Source: Paraburkholderia podalyriae (GTDB lineage: Bacteria; Pseudomonadota; Gammaproteobacteria; Burkholderiales; Burkholderiaceae). From it: a stretch of DNA of 64,000 nucleotides. The notes beneath the pieces are model-generated. The model was given only the letters and a program-made list of their open reading frames with translations, did not search any database and was not told the origin of the DNA. Shown piece by piece: positions 8,279 through 16,757 of the stretch (within the stretch, counting starts at the first letter, position 1; the number at the start of each line of letters is the position of its first letter). The stretch covers positions 62,001 through 126,000 of the forward strand of contig NZ_VZQQ01000004.1 in assembly GCF_014397785.1 (NCBI RefSeq). The letters are read 5' to 3'. Made by a program: the position numbers and the translations under genes.

Positions 8279-9253
8279 ATGTCCAGCGCTCCCCGCTCCA
8301 TCGTGCTGCTCGCGTTCCCCAACATGCAACTGCTGGACGTCAGCGGTCCGCTTCAGGTATTTGCTTCCGCCAATGAACTCGTCGCGCAGCGCGGGCTCGA
8401 CAAACTTTACGCGCCACGCGTCGTGGCAGCCGAAGCCGGCCCCGTCACGTCGTCGTCAGGACTCGCGGTAATTGCCGGTTCGCTACGCTCGGTGAAGGCG
8501 CCGGTCGATACGCTGATCGTTCCGGGCGGCTGGGGGATTCGCGACGCATCGGCCGATCAGCGTCTGATCCGCTGGACTCAGCGCCACGCGCCGCATTGCA
8601 GACGCGTCGCCTCGGTCTGCTCGGGCGCGTTCGTGCTCGCGGAGGCGGGGCTGCTGGACGGCCGGCGCGTCGCCACGCATTGGGGGCGTTGCGACGAACT
8701 CGCGCAGGCGTATCCGCAACTGCATGTCGAAGCCGATCCGATCTTCATTCGCGACGGCGCGATCTGGACGTCAGCTGGCGTCACTGCCGGTATCGACCTC
8801 GCGCTGGCCATGCTCGAAGAAGATCACGGACGCGCGTTGGCGCTCGACGTCGCGCGCGAACTCGTCGTGTTTCTGAAGCGGCCGGGCGGTCAGTCGCAAT
8901 TCAGCGCGACGCTGTCGCTGCAACATGCCGACGACCGTTTCGGCGAATTGCATGCATGGATGACGTCGCATCTCGCATCCGATCTGTCGGTCCCCGCGCT
9001 CGCGCGACGGCTTCATATGAGTGAGCGCAGCTTCATGCGCCACTACAAGGCGCAAACGGGCCGCACGCCCGCCCGCGCGGTCGAGCAACTGCGCGTCGAA
9101 ACGGCGCAGCGCTTGCTGAGCGAAACATCCTGGTCGATCAAACGGATCGCGGCGCGATGCGGATTCGGCAGCGAGGAAACGATGCGCTGCAGCTTCGTGC
9201 GTCAGCTGCGCGTGGCGCCGCAGGTGTATCGCGAGCGTTTTTCGTCGACGTGA
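8279..9253 (+). CDS. GlxA-family transcriptional regulator (DJ-1 domain plus AraC-type HTH)
   Basis: A 324-residue regulator. Residues about 1-190 form a DJ-1/PfpI-like domain (VLLAFPNMQLLDVSGPLQVF; VASVCSGAFVLAEAGLL). Residues 215-320 form the double helix-turn-helix of the AraC family (VPALARRLHMSERSFMRHYK and IKRIAARCGFGSEETMRC). Such GlxA-type proteins use the inactive enzyme-like domain as a ligand sensor, as in regulators of amine, carnitine or arginine metabolism. It is divergent from the isonitrile-hydratase-like gene, the obvious candidate target. The ATG at 8279 was chosen because homology begins there. Confidence 0.87.
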   Translation: MSSAPRSIVLLAFPNMQLLDVSGPLQVFASANELVAQRGLDKLYAPRVVAAEAGPVTSSSGLAVIAGSLRSVKAPVDTLIVPGGWGIRDASADQRLIRWTQRHAPHCRRVASVCSGAFVLAEAGLLDGRRVATHWGRCDELAQAYPQLHVEADPIFIRDGAIWTSAGVTAGIDLALAMLEEDHGRALALDVARELVVFLKRPGGQSQFSATLSLQHADDRFGELHAWMTSHLASDLSVPALARRLHMSERSFMRHYKAQTGRTPARAVEQLRVETAQRLLSETSWSIKRIAARCGFGSEETMRCSFVRQLRVAPQVYRERFSST

Positions 9254-9294
9254 CGTCCTCGGCCGGCGCGCGAGGCACGCCTGCTCCATATCAG

Positions 9295-9855
9295 TCAGAA
9301 GCGATGTTTGACGATGAGCGTCGCGCCCGTATCGTGCGAATGCAGAATCGCCACGCGCGCGGTGCCGGAAAACACCCAGTCGTTGATCGTCAACGACAAA
9401 CGTCGTTGCGGTGACGCACCGATCGACAACACGGAACCGTTCATCTGAACGATGGACACTTGCGGCCCGGTCGATGGCCCCAGATGCAAAGGATTCGTGG
9501 CATCCTGCGTGGCAGCCCGCGCGCCTGGTTCGGACACCGGCGCGAACTCCGGTCCGGACGACGCCAGCGCCTTCGCGGTAGCGAGCTGGACATCGCGCGT
9601 CACGTCCACGCTATAGAAGTTCTGCATTTGCGGATAGAACGGCTTGCCCTGATCCCCCTGATACTCCATCGCATAGCGCCGCTGCTCGAAGTAGTGCCGA
9701 GGCTCGGGAATCGGCGGCACGACTTCGACGGGGGACGCGACGATGTTGGCAACCATCATCCGTTCGGGCGCATCGCCAGTGGGGCCGCCCGCAAACGCGT
9801 AGCCGCTCATCACGATGCATATCGCTCCGACCACCCTCTCGTTTTGGCACGCCAT
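9295..9855 (-). CDS. Hypothetical exported protein
   Basis: A 186-residue protein I do not recognise. Residues 1-22 look like a weak Sec signal (VVGAICIVMSGYAFA then GG). The mature part is rich in Pro, Gln and aromatic residues early on, followed by a C-terminal beta-rich segment (SIVQMNGSVLSIG, LSLTINDWVFSG, TLIVKHRF). A terminal Phe after alternating residues is a feature of outer-membrane proteins, but one segment is too little to claim a barrel. A GGAGG site lies about 10 bases before the ATG. It converges with the GlxA-like gene. Confidence 0.6.
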   Translation of the reverse strand: MACQNERVVGAICIVMSGYAFAGGPTGDAPERMMVANIVASPVEVVPPIPEPRHYFEQRRYAMEYQGDQGKPFYPQMQNFYSVDVTRDVQLATAKALASSGPEFAPVSEPGARAATQDATNPLHLGPSTGPQVSIVQMNGSVLSIGASPQRRLSLTINDWVFSGTARVAILHSHDTGATLIVKHRF

Positions 9856-10156
9856 CCATGCCTCCGTGAAGGAATTGAAACGTCACATGACTCAGCGCTC
9901 GGGTCGAACCGCGCGTGTTACAGCGCCGCTTGCATTCAGACATTGTAGTCAGTCATTTGCGGACCGATAGGTCAATGTGTGAGGTGATGCACGGAAGCGC
10001 TTTCAGGCATCGAAGACCGGCAAAAGCGACTTGAGCAAGCCTCGCGAGTCGAACGATCCCGGCAACTCTTGCGAGGTTCCGGAAGCAACTATGCGATTCG
10101 GCTGGATGCCTGCACGTTCAACCGTTGCAACATCAACGGTCGCGCGCTCGCGGTAT
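9856..10156. other. Intergenic gap between mxaL-like gene and exported-protein gene
   Basis: About 300 bp containing the upstream region of the exported-protein gene and the downstream flank of the mxa-like run. I see no convincing coding frame, hairpin with T-tract or repeat. Base composition is slightly less GC-rich around 9930-9990. Confidence 0.5.
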
Positions 10157-11152
10157 TCAATCGACCCGTGTCGGCCGGCCATTGAATGCCGGCGCAACGA
10201 GCGAAACGATCGTTCGAATGCGCTGTCGCCAGACGCGCTGCCAGGCGAGAACGGCATCGGGCATGAAGCGCGCGACGAGCAGCAACAACGCGAGCAGCGC
10301 GGGACACCAGCGCAGATCGGTCGGCACCGGTTCGCGGCGGGCGAAGTGTGCATCGAGCAACGCATCGCCGAATGTAGTCACGTTCAGCAGGCGCCGATAA
10401 TCGAGGCCGGTCTGCCCGGCCACCGCCGCCAGGTACTCGCCTTGCAATTCCGACAATTCCTCGTGCGTATGCGCCTGCCCACTGGAGCCTGGCGCGGGCG
10501 GGGCCTGGATCACGTCGTCGGCCTGCCAGTAGCCGATCCGGTTGCCGTCGGCGTCGGTCTTCGGGATCGCCGCGGGCTGGTCGCCGCCAACGCCGATCAG
10601 CCAGCCCCTGATCCGTGCGGCGTTGATGCCCTCCATCAGCGGACGCGACGCCGACACCGGCGGCGCCTCCTGCCCATCGGTGACGAACGCGATGGCCGCG
10701 CCGCCGCCCACCTGCTGCGCGACGCGCACGGCCGAATAGACGCCGCCCTCGGCGATGCGGCTCCAGTTGGTCCAGCGCATGCGCCCGTCGATGCCGTCGA
10801 GCGACACCAGCAACGCATCGTAGTTGCCGCAGACTTCGACCGGCGACATCAGCAGCAACACCCGCTGCCCGGTGAAGACGCTCCAGCCCACCTTCGAGCC
10901 GCACGGCAAGCGCCCGAGCGCGTCGCGCATCGCGGCCTGTGCGAACTTGAGCCGGCTGACCGGGGCGCCGTCGAGCACCACGTCCTCGACGTCCATGCTT
11001 TGCGTAATATCGAACGTCACGATGTAGTTGAACGTGTTGCGCGGCAACGTGACGTCCGGCATCGCGACCGCCGCGATCAACGCGGCGAGCGCGAGCGGCG
11101 TCAACGCGTGACGCAAGCTCGCGAAGCCGCGCTCGCGCGAGACGCCGCTCAT
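10157..11152 (-). CDS. mxaL: MxaL-like von Willebrand factor A membrane protein
   Basis: A 331-residue protein with an N-terminal hydrophobic segment (about 15-32), a VWA domain with the metal-adhesion-site start FDITQSMDVED near residue 48, and a C-terminal transmembrane segment followed by a basic tail. In methylotrophs MxaL works with MxaR, S, A, C and K in metal insertion or maturation of methanol dehydrogenase at the cell envelope. Here it is the last gene of the same R-S-A-C-K-L order, overlapping mxaK (ATGA). The related Bat/MoxR systems also carry paired VWA proteins, so the call rests mainly on gene order. Confidence 0.75.
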   Translation of the reverse strand: MSGVSRERGFASLRHALTPLALAALIAAVAMPDVTLPRNTFNYIVTFDITQSMDVEDVVLDGAPVSRLKFAQAAMRDALGRLPCGSKVGWSVFTGQRVLLLMSPVEVCGNYDALLVSLDGIDGRMRWTNWSRIAEGGVYSAVRVAQQVGGGAAIAFVTDGQEAPPVSASRPLMEGINAARIRGWLIGVGGDQPAAIPKTDADGNRIGYWQADDVIQAPPAPGSSGQAHTHEELSELQGEYLAAVAGQTGLDYRRLLNVTTFGDALLDAHFARREPVPTDLRWCPALLALLLLVARFMPDAVLAWQRVWRQRIRTIVSLVAPAFNGRPTRVD

Positions 11153-11694
11153 GGCAAGTCCTGGCTCTGCGGATCGCGCAGGGTGACGTTGTGCTGCTCT
11201 TTGACATCGGGACCGGCGAGCGCGGACGGCGTTTCCGGCGCAAGCCACAGCGCACGCTCGAGGTTATAGCGCGCGTCCCAATCGTCAGGCGCCGCGCGCA
11301 GCGCGAGCCGATAGCGCGCCTTCGCCTCGCCGATCATCGCGAGCGATCTGACGGCCTGCGCGGTGTCGCCGCTGCCTTCGCGCAGGTACAGGTTGCCGAG
11401 ATCGAACAGCGCCGCGCGGCCGACTTCGTCAGGCGGGCTGCCCTCGGGGATCAGACCGTTATAAAGCCGCGCCGCCGCGTCATAGGCGCCCGCCTTCGAC
11501 AGCGCTATCGCGCGGGCCAATTGAACCTCGCGCGCGTCGTCGCCGGCACGCCGGTCGCGCGCAGCGGCGTTCGTCGCACGAATGGCCTGATCGACCTGCT
11601 CCGCGTGCTGCAAACGAACGAAGCCATACGCGGCCCACGCGGCGCAGCAGATCGCCACGGTGCCGAACAGCGTGTGGATCAACGTGCGCCTCAT
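11149..11694 (-). CDS. mxaK: MxaK-like TPR protein
   Basis: A 181-residue protein with one N-terminal membrane anchor (about 5-25) and a helical periplasmic region containing TPR-like repeats (KAGAYDAAARLYNGLI, ALFDLGNLYLREGSGD, ARYRLALRAAPDDWDARYNLERALWL). MxaK is required with the other accessory proteins for active Ca-containing methanol dehydrogenase in Methylobacterium. It overlaps mxaC and mxaL by 4 bp on either side, which signals translational coupling. Confidence 0.72.
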   Translation of the reverse strand: MRRTLIHTLFGTVAICCAAWAAYGFVRLQHAEQVDQAIRATNAAARDRRAGDDAREVQLARAIALSKAGAYDAAARLYNGLIPEGSPPDEVGRAALFDLGNLYLREGSGDTAQAVRSLAMIGEAKARYRLALRAAPDDWDARYNLERALWLAPETPSALAGPDVKEQHNVTLRDPQSQDLP

Positions 11695-12677
11695 GTCCAG
11701 CTCCTGACCTGCAACTGGTGCAGCAGCACCAGCAGCGCCGTACAGAACAGCGCGAGCGCGAAACAGTACGGACTCAGCGCGTGGCGAGGCAGATGTTCGA
11801 CGAACGTCGTCGTCGCGTTCTGCTGCCTGTTGATCTCCGCGATCGCCGCCATCATCGCCTTCGGGTCTTCGGCCTGAAACAGCCGGTAGGGCGTCCTCAG
11901 GGTAAGAAAGAAGCGATGCAGTTGCGCTTCGGCCGAGGTTCCGCTGACCGGCAGCGCCGCGTTCAGATTGGGACTGAAGACGCTGCTGCGCAGGTAGATG
12001 AAGTACAGCGCGATCTGGTCGCGCCGCAGTCCCGACTCGATGCGCCGTCGCATCGGTTCGTCGAGCAGCGCGCCGCCATCGGACACGAGCACGATCGCGC
12101 GGCGCCCCGACGACAGGCGCCCGTCGAATTGCGCGATCGCCGCGAGCATGCCGCGATCGAGCTCGGTATCCGGCATGCCGCGGCCAATCGCCGTGGCCGC
12201 GACCGCGGCCTCGATCACGCGATGGTTGTACGTGAACGGCATCGCCAGCACGGGGTTGGTGCCGAACATCATGAACGCGAGCCGGTCATTCGGCCGCTGC
12301 TCGACGAAGCGCGTCAACGCGGCGCGCGCCACACGGTTCTTGGAGTCGCCGCGCGGCGACTCGACGCCCTTGCTGCCCATCGGCTCGTCCATGCTCGCGC
12401 TGCGGTCCATCAGGATCAGGATCTGCGCGCCGCTGCCCGTGCGCAGTACCTGCAACTGCGAGCGCCCCGGCCCCGCCAGCCCGACGACGATCGCCGCGAT
12501 CGCCAGCGCCGCGCCGCCGCGCGCGAGCCAACCGGCCACGCACCCGAGCTCGTCGGCGGGCAGCCATGCGACGCTCGAAAACACCAGCGTGTCGCTGCGT
12601 CGCCGCAGCAGCGGCAGCGCGGCGAGCGGCAGCAGCACCAGCATCCACGGATAGGCGAAGTCGAGACTCATGGTCAT
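11691..12677 (-). CDS. mxaC: MxaC-like von Willebrand factor A protein
   Basis: A 328-residue protein. An N-terminal hydrophobic helix pair (FAYPWMLVLLPLAALPLL and a helix near 50-70) precedes a VWA domain whose metal site starts ILMDRSASMDEP near residue 87. A C-terminal transmembrane helix ends the protein, the BatA-like layout. In mxa clusters this position is MxaC, implicated in metal insertion into methanol dehydrogenase. The start overlaps the mxaA stop (ATGA). Confidence 0.75.
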   Translation of the reverse strand: MTMSLDFAYPWMLVLLPLAALPLLRRRSDTLVFSSVAWLPADELGCVAGWLARGGAALAIAAIVVGLAGPGRSQLQVLRTGSGAQILILMDRSASMDEPMGSKGVESPRGDSKNRVARAALTRFVEQRPNDRLAFMMFGTNPVLAMPFTYNHRVIEAAVAATAIGRGMPDTELDRGMLAAIAQFDGRLSSGRRAIVLVSDGGALLDEPMRRRIESGLRRDQIALYFIYLRSSVFSPNLNAALPVSGTSAEAQLHRFFLTLRTPYRLFQAEDPKAMMAAIAEINRQQNATTTFVEHLPRHALSPYCFALALFCTALLVLLHQLQVRSWT

Positions 12678-13597
12678 CGCTGATGGCGCCTCTCCGCCCG
12701 ATACAACGCACGGCACAGCGCGTGCAACGACAACCCGGCGGGATTGTCGACGGCATTCGGCGCGGGCGTGAAAAAACGCTCGGACGACGCCTGATAGAAA
12801 CCTTCGAGCTGCGCGCGCAGCGGTTGCAGATACGGCGCGCGAGCGAGCAACGCGGATAGCGAGGCCAGATGCACGACTTGGCCGGCGGTTTCGTTCAGCG
12901 CACGATGCAGGCAGACCCACGCTTCGCTCGATGCAGCGGCTGACGCCTCAGGCAGCCGTTGCATCTGCCGCCATGCCCGCGCGAACGGCAGCCGCGCCGA
13001 CTCGCGCAGGTTGCGCGCCCACCACCAGCCCGCCCACGCGAGCAGCGTCGCGATCAGCAGGCCGAGCGCCCACGTGATCTGCCGACGCCAGCCGGCCGTA
13101 CCCAGCATCGGCGCCTGACGATCGGGCCGCAGCGGCTGCAAGTCCCCCGCGGCGAACGCCGTTTGCGGCGTCAACGGTCCGATGCTCGCCGGCCATTCGG
13201 CGACCCGCAATTGCGTGCCCGCCGCCGACGTCAACATCAACGCTGGCAACGTGATCTGCATGAGCGTCTGCGGCGCGTTGACGACCTGATAGGCGATCAC
13301 CATCCACTTGCGGCCGTTGGCATCGGTTTCGAGCGTCACGGGCCGGCGTTCGAGCCACACGCCGGTGCGCCCGACCGAAGGCGGCGTGACCGCGCCCACG
13401 TCCTGACCGTTGGCCTCCAGCAGCACGCGCTGCGTCAGCACGTCGCCGAGCACATAGCCGAACGCGCGCGGCTCCTGAACCCGCGCAGTCACCACGGCGG
13501 CGCTGGCCGTCGCGCACGCGGCGCCGCATAGCGACGCGATCAGCACGCGCATTGCCGCCCGGCGCGCAACACCACCGCGCACGCCCGGCGCGCTCAT
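12674..13597 (-). CDS. mxaA: MxaA-like exported membrane protein
   Basis: A 307-residue protein with a Sec signal (VLIASLCGAACATASA, cleaving about residue 33), a periplasmic beta-rich region, one transmembrane helix (ITWALGLLIATLLAWAGWW, about 179-197) and a cytoplasmic helical tail with DUF4381-like composition. MxaA belongs to the maturation set of methanol dehydrogenase. Position between mxaS and mxaC, with 4-bp overlaps on both sides, supports the name more than sequence identity does. Confidence 0.7.
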   Translation of the reverse strand: MSAPGVRGGVARRAAMRVLIASLCGAACATASAAVVTARVQEPRAFGYVLGDVLTQRVLLEANGQDVGAVTPPSVGRTGVWLERRPVTLETDANGRKWMVIAYQVVNAPQTLMQITLPALMLTSAAGTQLRVAEWPASIGPLTPQTAFAAGDLQPLRPDRQAPMLGTAGWRRQITWALGLLIATLLAWAGWWWARNLRESARLPFARAWRQMQRLPEASAAASSEAWVCLHRALNETAGQVVHLASLSALLARAPYLQPLRAQLEGFYQASSERFFTPAPNAVDNPAGLSLHALCRALYRAERRHQR

Positions 13598-14493
13598 GCC
13601 GTCAACTCCAGAAAGTAGCGCGACATCGCTTCCGGATCGAACCCGCCTTCGACATAGAACGGCCGGATGCCGCGCGCGCCGAACCCGGCGGCGAGTTCGT
13701 CGCGACGGCGCGCGACGCCTTCGCGCCAGCGTTCGCGCACGCCTCGGGAGAGCCACACGCGCCGCTCCTCGCCGGACTCCGCATCGTTGACGGCCAGCAG
13801 CGACGCGTGGTGCGGCGGCGTGATCTCGGCCGCGTCCCACACGACCATCGGCACCACGCACGCATGCACCAGCATGTCGAGTACCGGAGATAGCCGCGCG
13901 AGCGGCCAGTGGAAATCGGACACGATGAACACGAGCGCCTGGCGTCCAGCGATACGGATCGCACACCGCCGCAATGCTTCGACGGCCACACGCGCGGCCT
14001 GACCATCCGTCTGACGATCCGCCGCGCGCGCCGCCGCCTCAGTCGCGCATTCGCGCAGCATGCTCGCGAGCAGCGCGCCGGTGCCTCGACCCGTGCGCGC
14101 CGGCATGAACAGATCGTCGCGCTCGCCGCTATCGAAGGCCAGCATGCCGAGCCGGTCGCCGACCCGAAACGCGCTATGGCCGAGCGCCTCGACGAAATCG
14201 GCGGCGACCTGCAGCTTGGTTTGACGACTGCCGAACCGCATCGAGGCCGACACGTCGACGATCGCGAATACCGGCACCGCGACGCGCTGCAAATGCACGC
14301 GCACGAGCCACTCGTCGCGGGCCGCACGCAAGCTCGCGCGCAGATCGAGACGGCGCGGGTCCGGATAGTCGAACAGCCGGCCGTGCATCGCGAACTGCTG
14401 ACCCGAGCCGAAGCTCGAGCCCGGATGCGACCCGGGCCGCGCGCCGGCCGCGCGCATCGGCAGACGGTAGTGGAATTCCGCGGTGCCGTTCAT
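13594..14493 (-). CDS. mxaS: MxaS-like DUF58 protein
   Basis: A 299-residue DUF58 protein with a VWA-like metal site (VFAIVDVSASMRFG, near residue 74) and the DUF58 features RVGDRLGMLAFDSG and VFIVSDFHWPL. DUF58 proteins accompany MoxR ATPases, and in methylotrophs this partner is MxaS. It begins 23 bp after the mxaR stop and its stop overlaps the mxaA start. The start is set by the first ATG giving the family's N-terminal FHYRLPMR region. Confidence 0.78.
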   Translation of the reverse strand: MNGTAEFHYRLPMRAAGARPGSHPGSSFGSGQQFAMHGRLFDYPDPRRLDLRASLRAARDEWLVRVHLQRVAVPVFAIVDVSASMRFGSRQTKLQVAADFVEALGHSAFRVGDRLGMLAFDSGERDDLFMPARTGRGTGALLASMLRECATEAAARAADRQTDGQAARVAVEALRRCAIRIAGRQALVFIVSDFHWPLARLSPVLDMLVHACVVPMVVWDAAEITPPHHASLLAVNDAESGEERRVWLSRGVRERWREGVARRRDELAAGFGARGIRPFYVEGGFDPEAMSRYFLELTA

Positions 14494-14516
14494 CGTGGTG
14501 TGCGCGCCGGCGCCGC

Positions 14517-15539
14517 TCAGCGAGGCACCGCGACGTTCGCGACGATCCGCGCGATCAGCGCTTCGGCCAGCGCCTGGCGGCGCAACTCGTAGATCGGCGT
14601 GAAGAACACGCGATGACCGAGCGCCGGCAGCAGTACTTCGTGGATGTCCTCCGGAATCAGATGCGTGCGGCCCGCGAGCCACGCGACCACGCGCGCGGCC
14701 CGCAGCAGCGCGCTCATGCCGCGCGGGCTCGCGCCCGCGAGAATCAACTGCTGCATGTCGACGCCGTCGAGCGCGATGCCGAAACGCAGCGGCGTCTCCG
14801 TCGCCTGCCAGATATCGAGCACGTAGCGCTCGATCGTCTCGCTCGCCTGCACGCCTTGCTGGATCGCCGCGCCGATCCGGTTCAGTTGCTCCCACGGCAC
14901 GATCGACGGCGTCAGTCGCGCGAGCAGGTCGTCGACGTCATGGAACATCGTGTCGAAGACGAGGCTGCGCCGCGCGTCCACATCGGCCGGCGTCGGCATG
15001 TTCAGCTCGAACAGGAAGCGGTCGCGCGCCGCCGACGCGAGCTCGAAGGTCTCTTCCTTCTCGACCTTGTTGCGGTCGGCGTACACGGTCATGTGCGGAA
15101 AGCGGTGTTCGCGGCCGAACGCCCACACGGAACGCTCGGCCATCGCGCGCAGCAGCAGCGATTGAACCTGCGGTCGCGCGCGATTGATCTCGTTGAAGAA
15201 GAACGTGGTCAGCTGCTCGCCGTGGCGCAGCAGCGGGCCCGGCTCGATGCGTGGCTTGCCGTCGGCATCGACATAGGTGTGGTAAACGAGGTCGCCCGGC
15301 ATCAGATCGATCGTGCCTTCGACGCGCTCGAAGTCGCCGCCGACCACGCGCGCGAACGCCCGCAACACGGTCGTCTTGCCGACGCCGACGCCGCCTTCGA
15401 GCAACACGTGGCCGCGGGCGAACAGCGCGATGTTGATGAGCCTCAGCGTTTGCCGCTGGCCGACGACGACTCTCGCGACTTCGTCTTCGATCAGCTGGGC
15501 GTGAGAACGCCAGTCCTGAAGCTGTTCGCCAGAAACCAT
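14517..15539 (-). CDS. mxaR: MoxR/MxaR-type AAA ATPase
   Basis: A 340-residue AAA+ ATPase. Walker A is GGVGVGKTTVLRAF (about 48-61), Walker B FFFNEINRARPQVQS, and the sensor and lid regions follow (GASPRGMSALLRAARVVAWL). MoxR-family ATPases are chaperones for metal-protein assembly; beside DUF58 and VWA partners they are thought to drive methanol dehydrogenase maturation. The ATG is preceded by AAGGGGA at 8 bases. It is the first gene of the six-gene run downstream of cbbR. Confidence 0.85.
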   Translation of the reverse strand: MVSGEQLQDWRSHAQLIEDEVARVVVGQRQTLRLINIALFARGHVLLEGGVGVGKTTVLRAFARVVGGDFERVEGTIDLMPGDLVYHTYVDADGKPRIEPGPLLRHGEQLTTFFFNEINRARPQVQSLLLRAMAERSVWAFGREHRFPHMTVYADRNKVEKEETFELASAARDRFLFELNMPTPADVDARRSLVFDTMFHDVDDLLARLTPSIVPWEQLNRIGAAIQQGVQASETIERYVLDIWQATETPLRFGIALDGVDMQQLILAGASPRGMSALLRAARVVAWLAGRTHLIPEDIHEVLLPALGHRVFFTPIYELRRQALAEALIARIVANVAVPR

Positions 15540-15747
15540 CGCTGCGATCCCCTTCCGTGGTGGCGGGCGTTTGATTGCGCGACGCGCCAACGTCGGCGCG
15601 CTTCGAGACTCGCCAGCCTTCCGTTCAAGCACGGTTTATGCCGGTCACGCCAGCGGGACGCAGGAGTTAAATCGAATCCGAAAAGTTGGCAGCCTGTCAC
15701 GACAGCCGGGTACAGACTGTGCCATCGACGGTTGCGCGGGTATAACG

Positions 15748-16752
15748 CTACTGCTTCGCACCGACCGGCGGTTTCGCAAACACCCCCGCAAACGCCGCGT
15801 ATTCCTGCTCCAGATGCACCGCCGCATGGTCGAGCAGAAACTGCCGGAACATCATGCTGGTCGGCGAAAGCTGCTTCGAGCGCAGATGCACGATCTGCCA
15901 CGTGCGTTCGATCGGCGTGCCGTTCACGTCGAGCAGCGCGATCTCGCCGGTGCGCAATTCCAACTGCAACGTATGCAGGGAGATCAGGCTCACGCCCATG
16001 CCCGCCATCACCGCCTGCTTGATCGTTTCGTTGCTGCCGAGCGTGACGGTTTTCGCGGGCGTGAACAGATGCTGCCGGAACATCACCTCGGCCGCGATGC
16101 GCGTACCCGAGCCCGGCTCGCGCAGCAGGAAGGTGTCGTGGCGCAATTCCTGCAGATCGAAGCGGCGCGCGCCGCACAACGGATGATTCAACGGCGCGAT
16201 CACCACCTGAGGATGATTCGCGAGCGGCTCGGCCGTCGTATCGAGTTCGGGGGGCGGGCGGCCCATGATCGCGAGATCGATCGCGTTGTCCTGCAACCAA
16301 CGCAGCAACGCGTCGCGATTGCCGACCGAGAAGTGCACGTCGACTTTCGGGTAGAGATGCGAGTACATCGCCAGCAGTTTCGGCGCGAAGTAGGTCGCCG
16401 AACTGACGATGCCCACGTTGATCGAGCCGCTGTCGGCTTGCTTCAGCGACATCATCGCGTCTTCGGTATCCTTGATTTCGCCGAGAATGCGGCTCGCGTG
16501 ATGGGTCAGCACCTCGCCCGCTTCGGTCAGCGTCAGCTTGCGCGCGACGCGCTCGAACAGACGCAGGCCGACCGCATCTTCGAGCTGATGAATCTGCATC
16601 GACACTGCCGGCTGCGTCAGATGCAGCTCCTCGGCCGCGCGCGCGAAACTCGTATAGCGGCTCGCGACGACGAAGATCTGCAACTGCCGCAGGGTCAGCG
16701 TGCGAATGAAATTCAGCTTGACCCGGTTCGTCGCGAAACTCGCGTTCTGCAT
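15748..16752 (-). CDS. cbbR: LysR-type regulator, CbbR
   Basis: A 334-residue LysR regulator. The HTH spans LRQLQIFVVASRYTSFARAAEELHLTQPAVSMQIHQLE, followed by the long linker helix. The effector domain has CbbR-typical stretches (INVGIVSSATYFAPKLLAMY; LREPGSGTR; GSNETIKQAVMAGMGVSLIS). CbbR activates the Calvin-cycle operon in response to redox or metabolite signals such as phosphoenolpyruvate, RuBP or NADPH. Instead of being divergent from cbbL it lies between the xox genes and mxaR, 25 kb away, so it may also act on xoxF or mxaR. That link is inference. Confidence 0.82.
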   Translation of the reverse strand: MQNASFATNRVKLNFIRTLTLRQLQIFVVASRYTSFARAAEELHLTQPAVSMQIHQLEDAVGLRLFERVARKLTLTEAGEVLTHHASRILGEIKDTEDAMMSLKQADSGSINVGIVSSATYFAPKLLAMYSHLYPKVDVHFSVGNRDALLRWLQDNAIDLAIMGRPPPELDTTAEPLANHPQVVIAPLNHPLCGARRFDLQELRHDTFLLREPGSGTRIAAEVMFRQHLFTPAKTVTLGSNETIKQAVMAGMGVSLISLHTLQLELRTGEIALLDVNGTPIERTWQIVHLRSKQLSPTSMMFRQFLLDHAAVHLEQEYAAFAGVFAKPPVGAKQ

Positions 16753-16757
16753 TTGAT

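Noticed and set aside
10031..11269. A 412-codon plus-strand frame opposite mxaL
   Set aside because: Low-complexity Arg/Ala/His content with no motif; the coupled mxa genes explain this DNA.
12674..15539. Reading the MoxR-DUF58-VWA set as a generic Bat (aerotolerance) operon
   Set aside because: The exact six-gene order and position directly behind xoxFGJ fit mxaRSACKL better, though sequence alone does not exclude Bat-like function.
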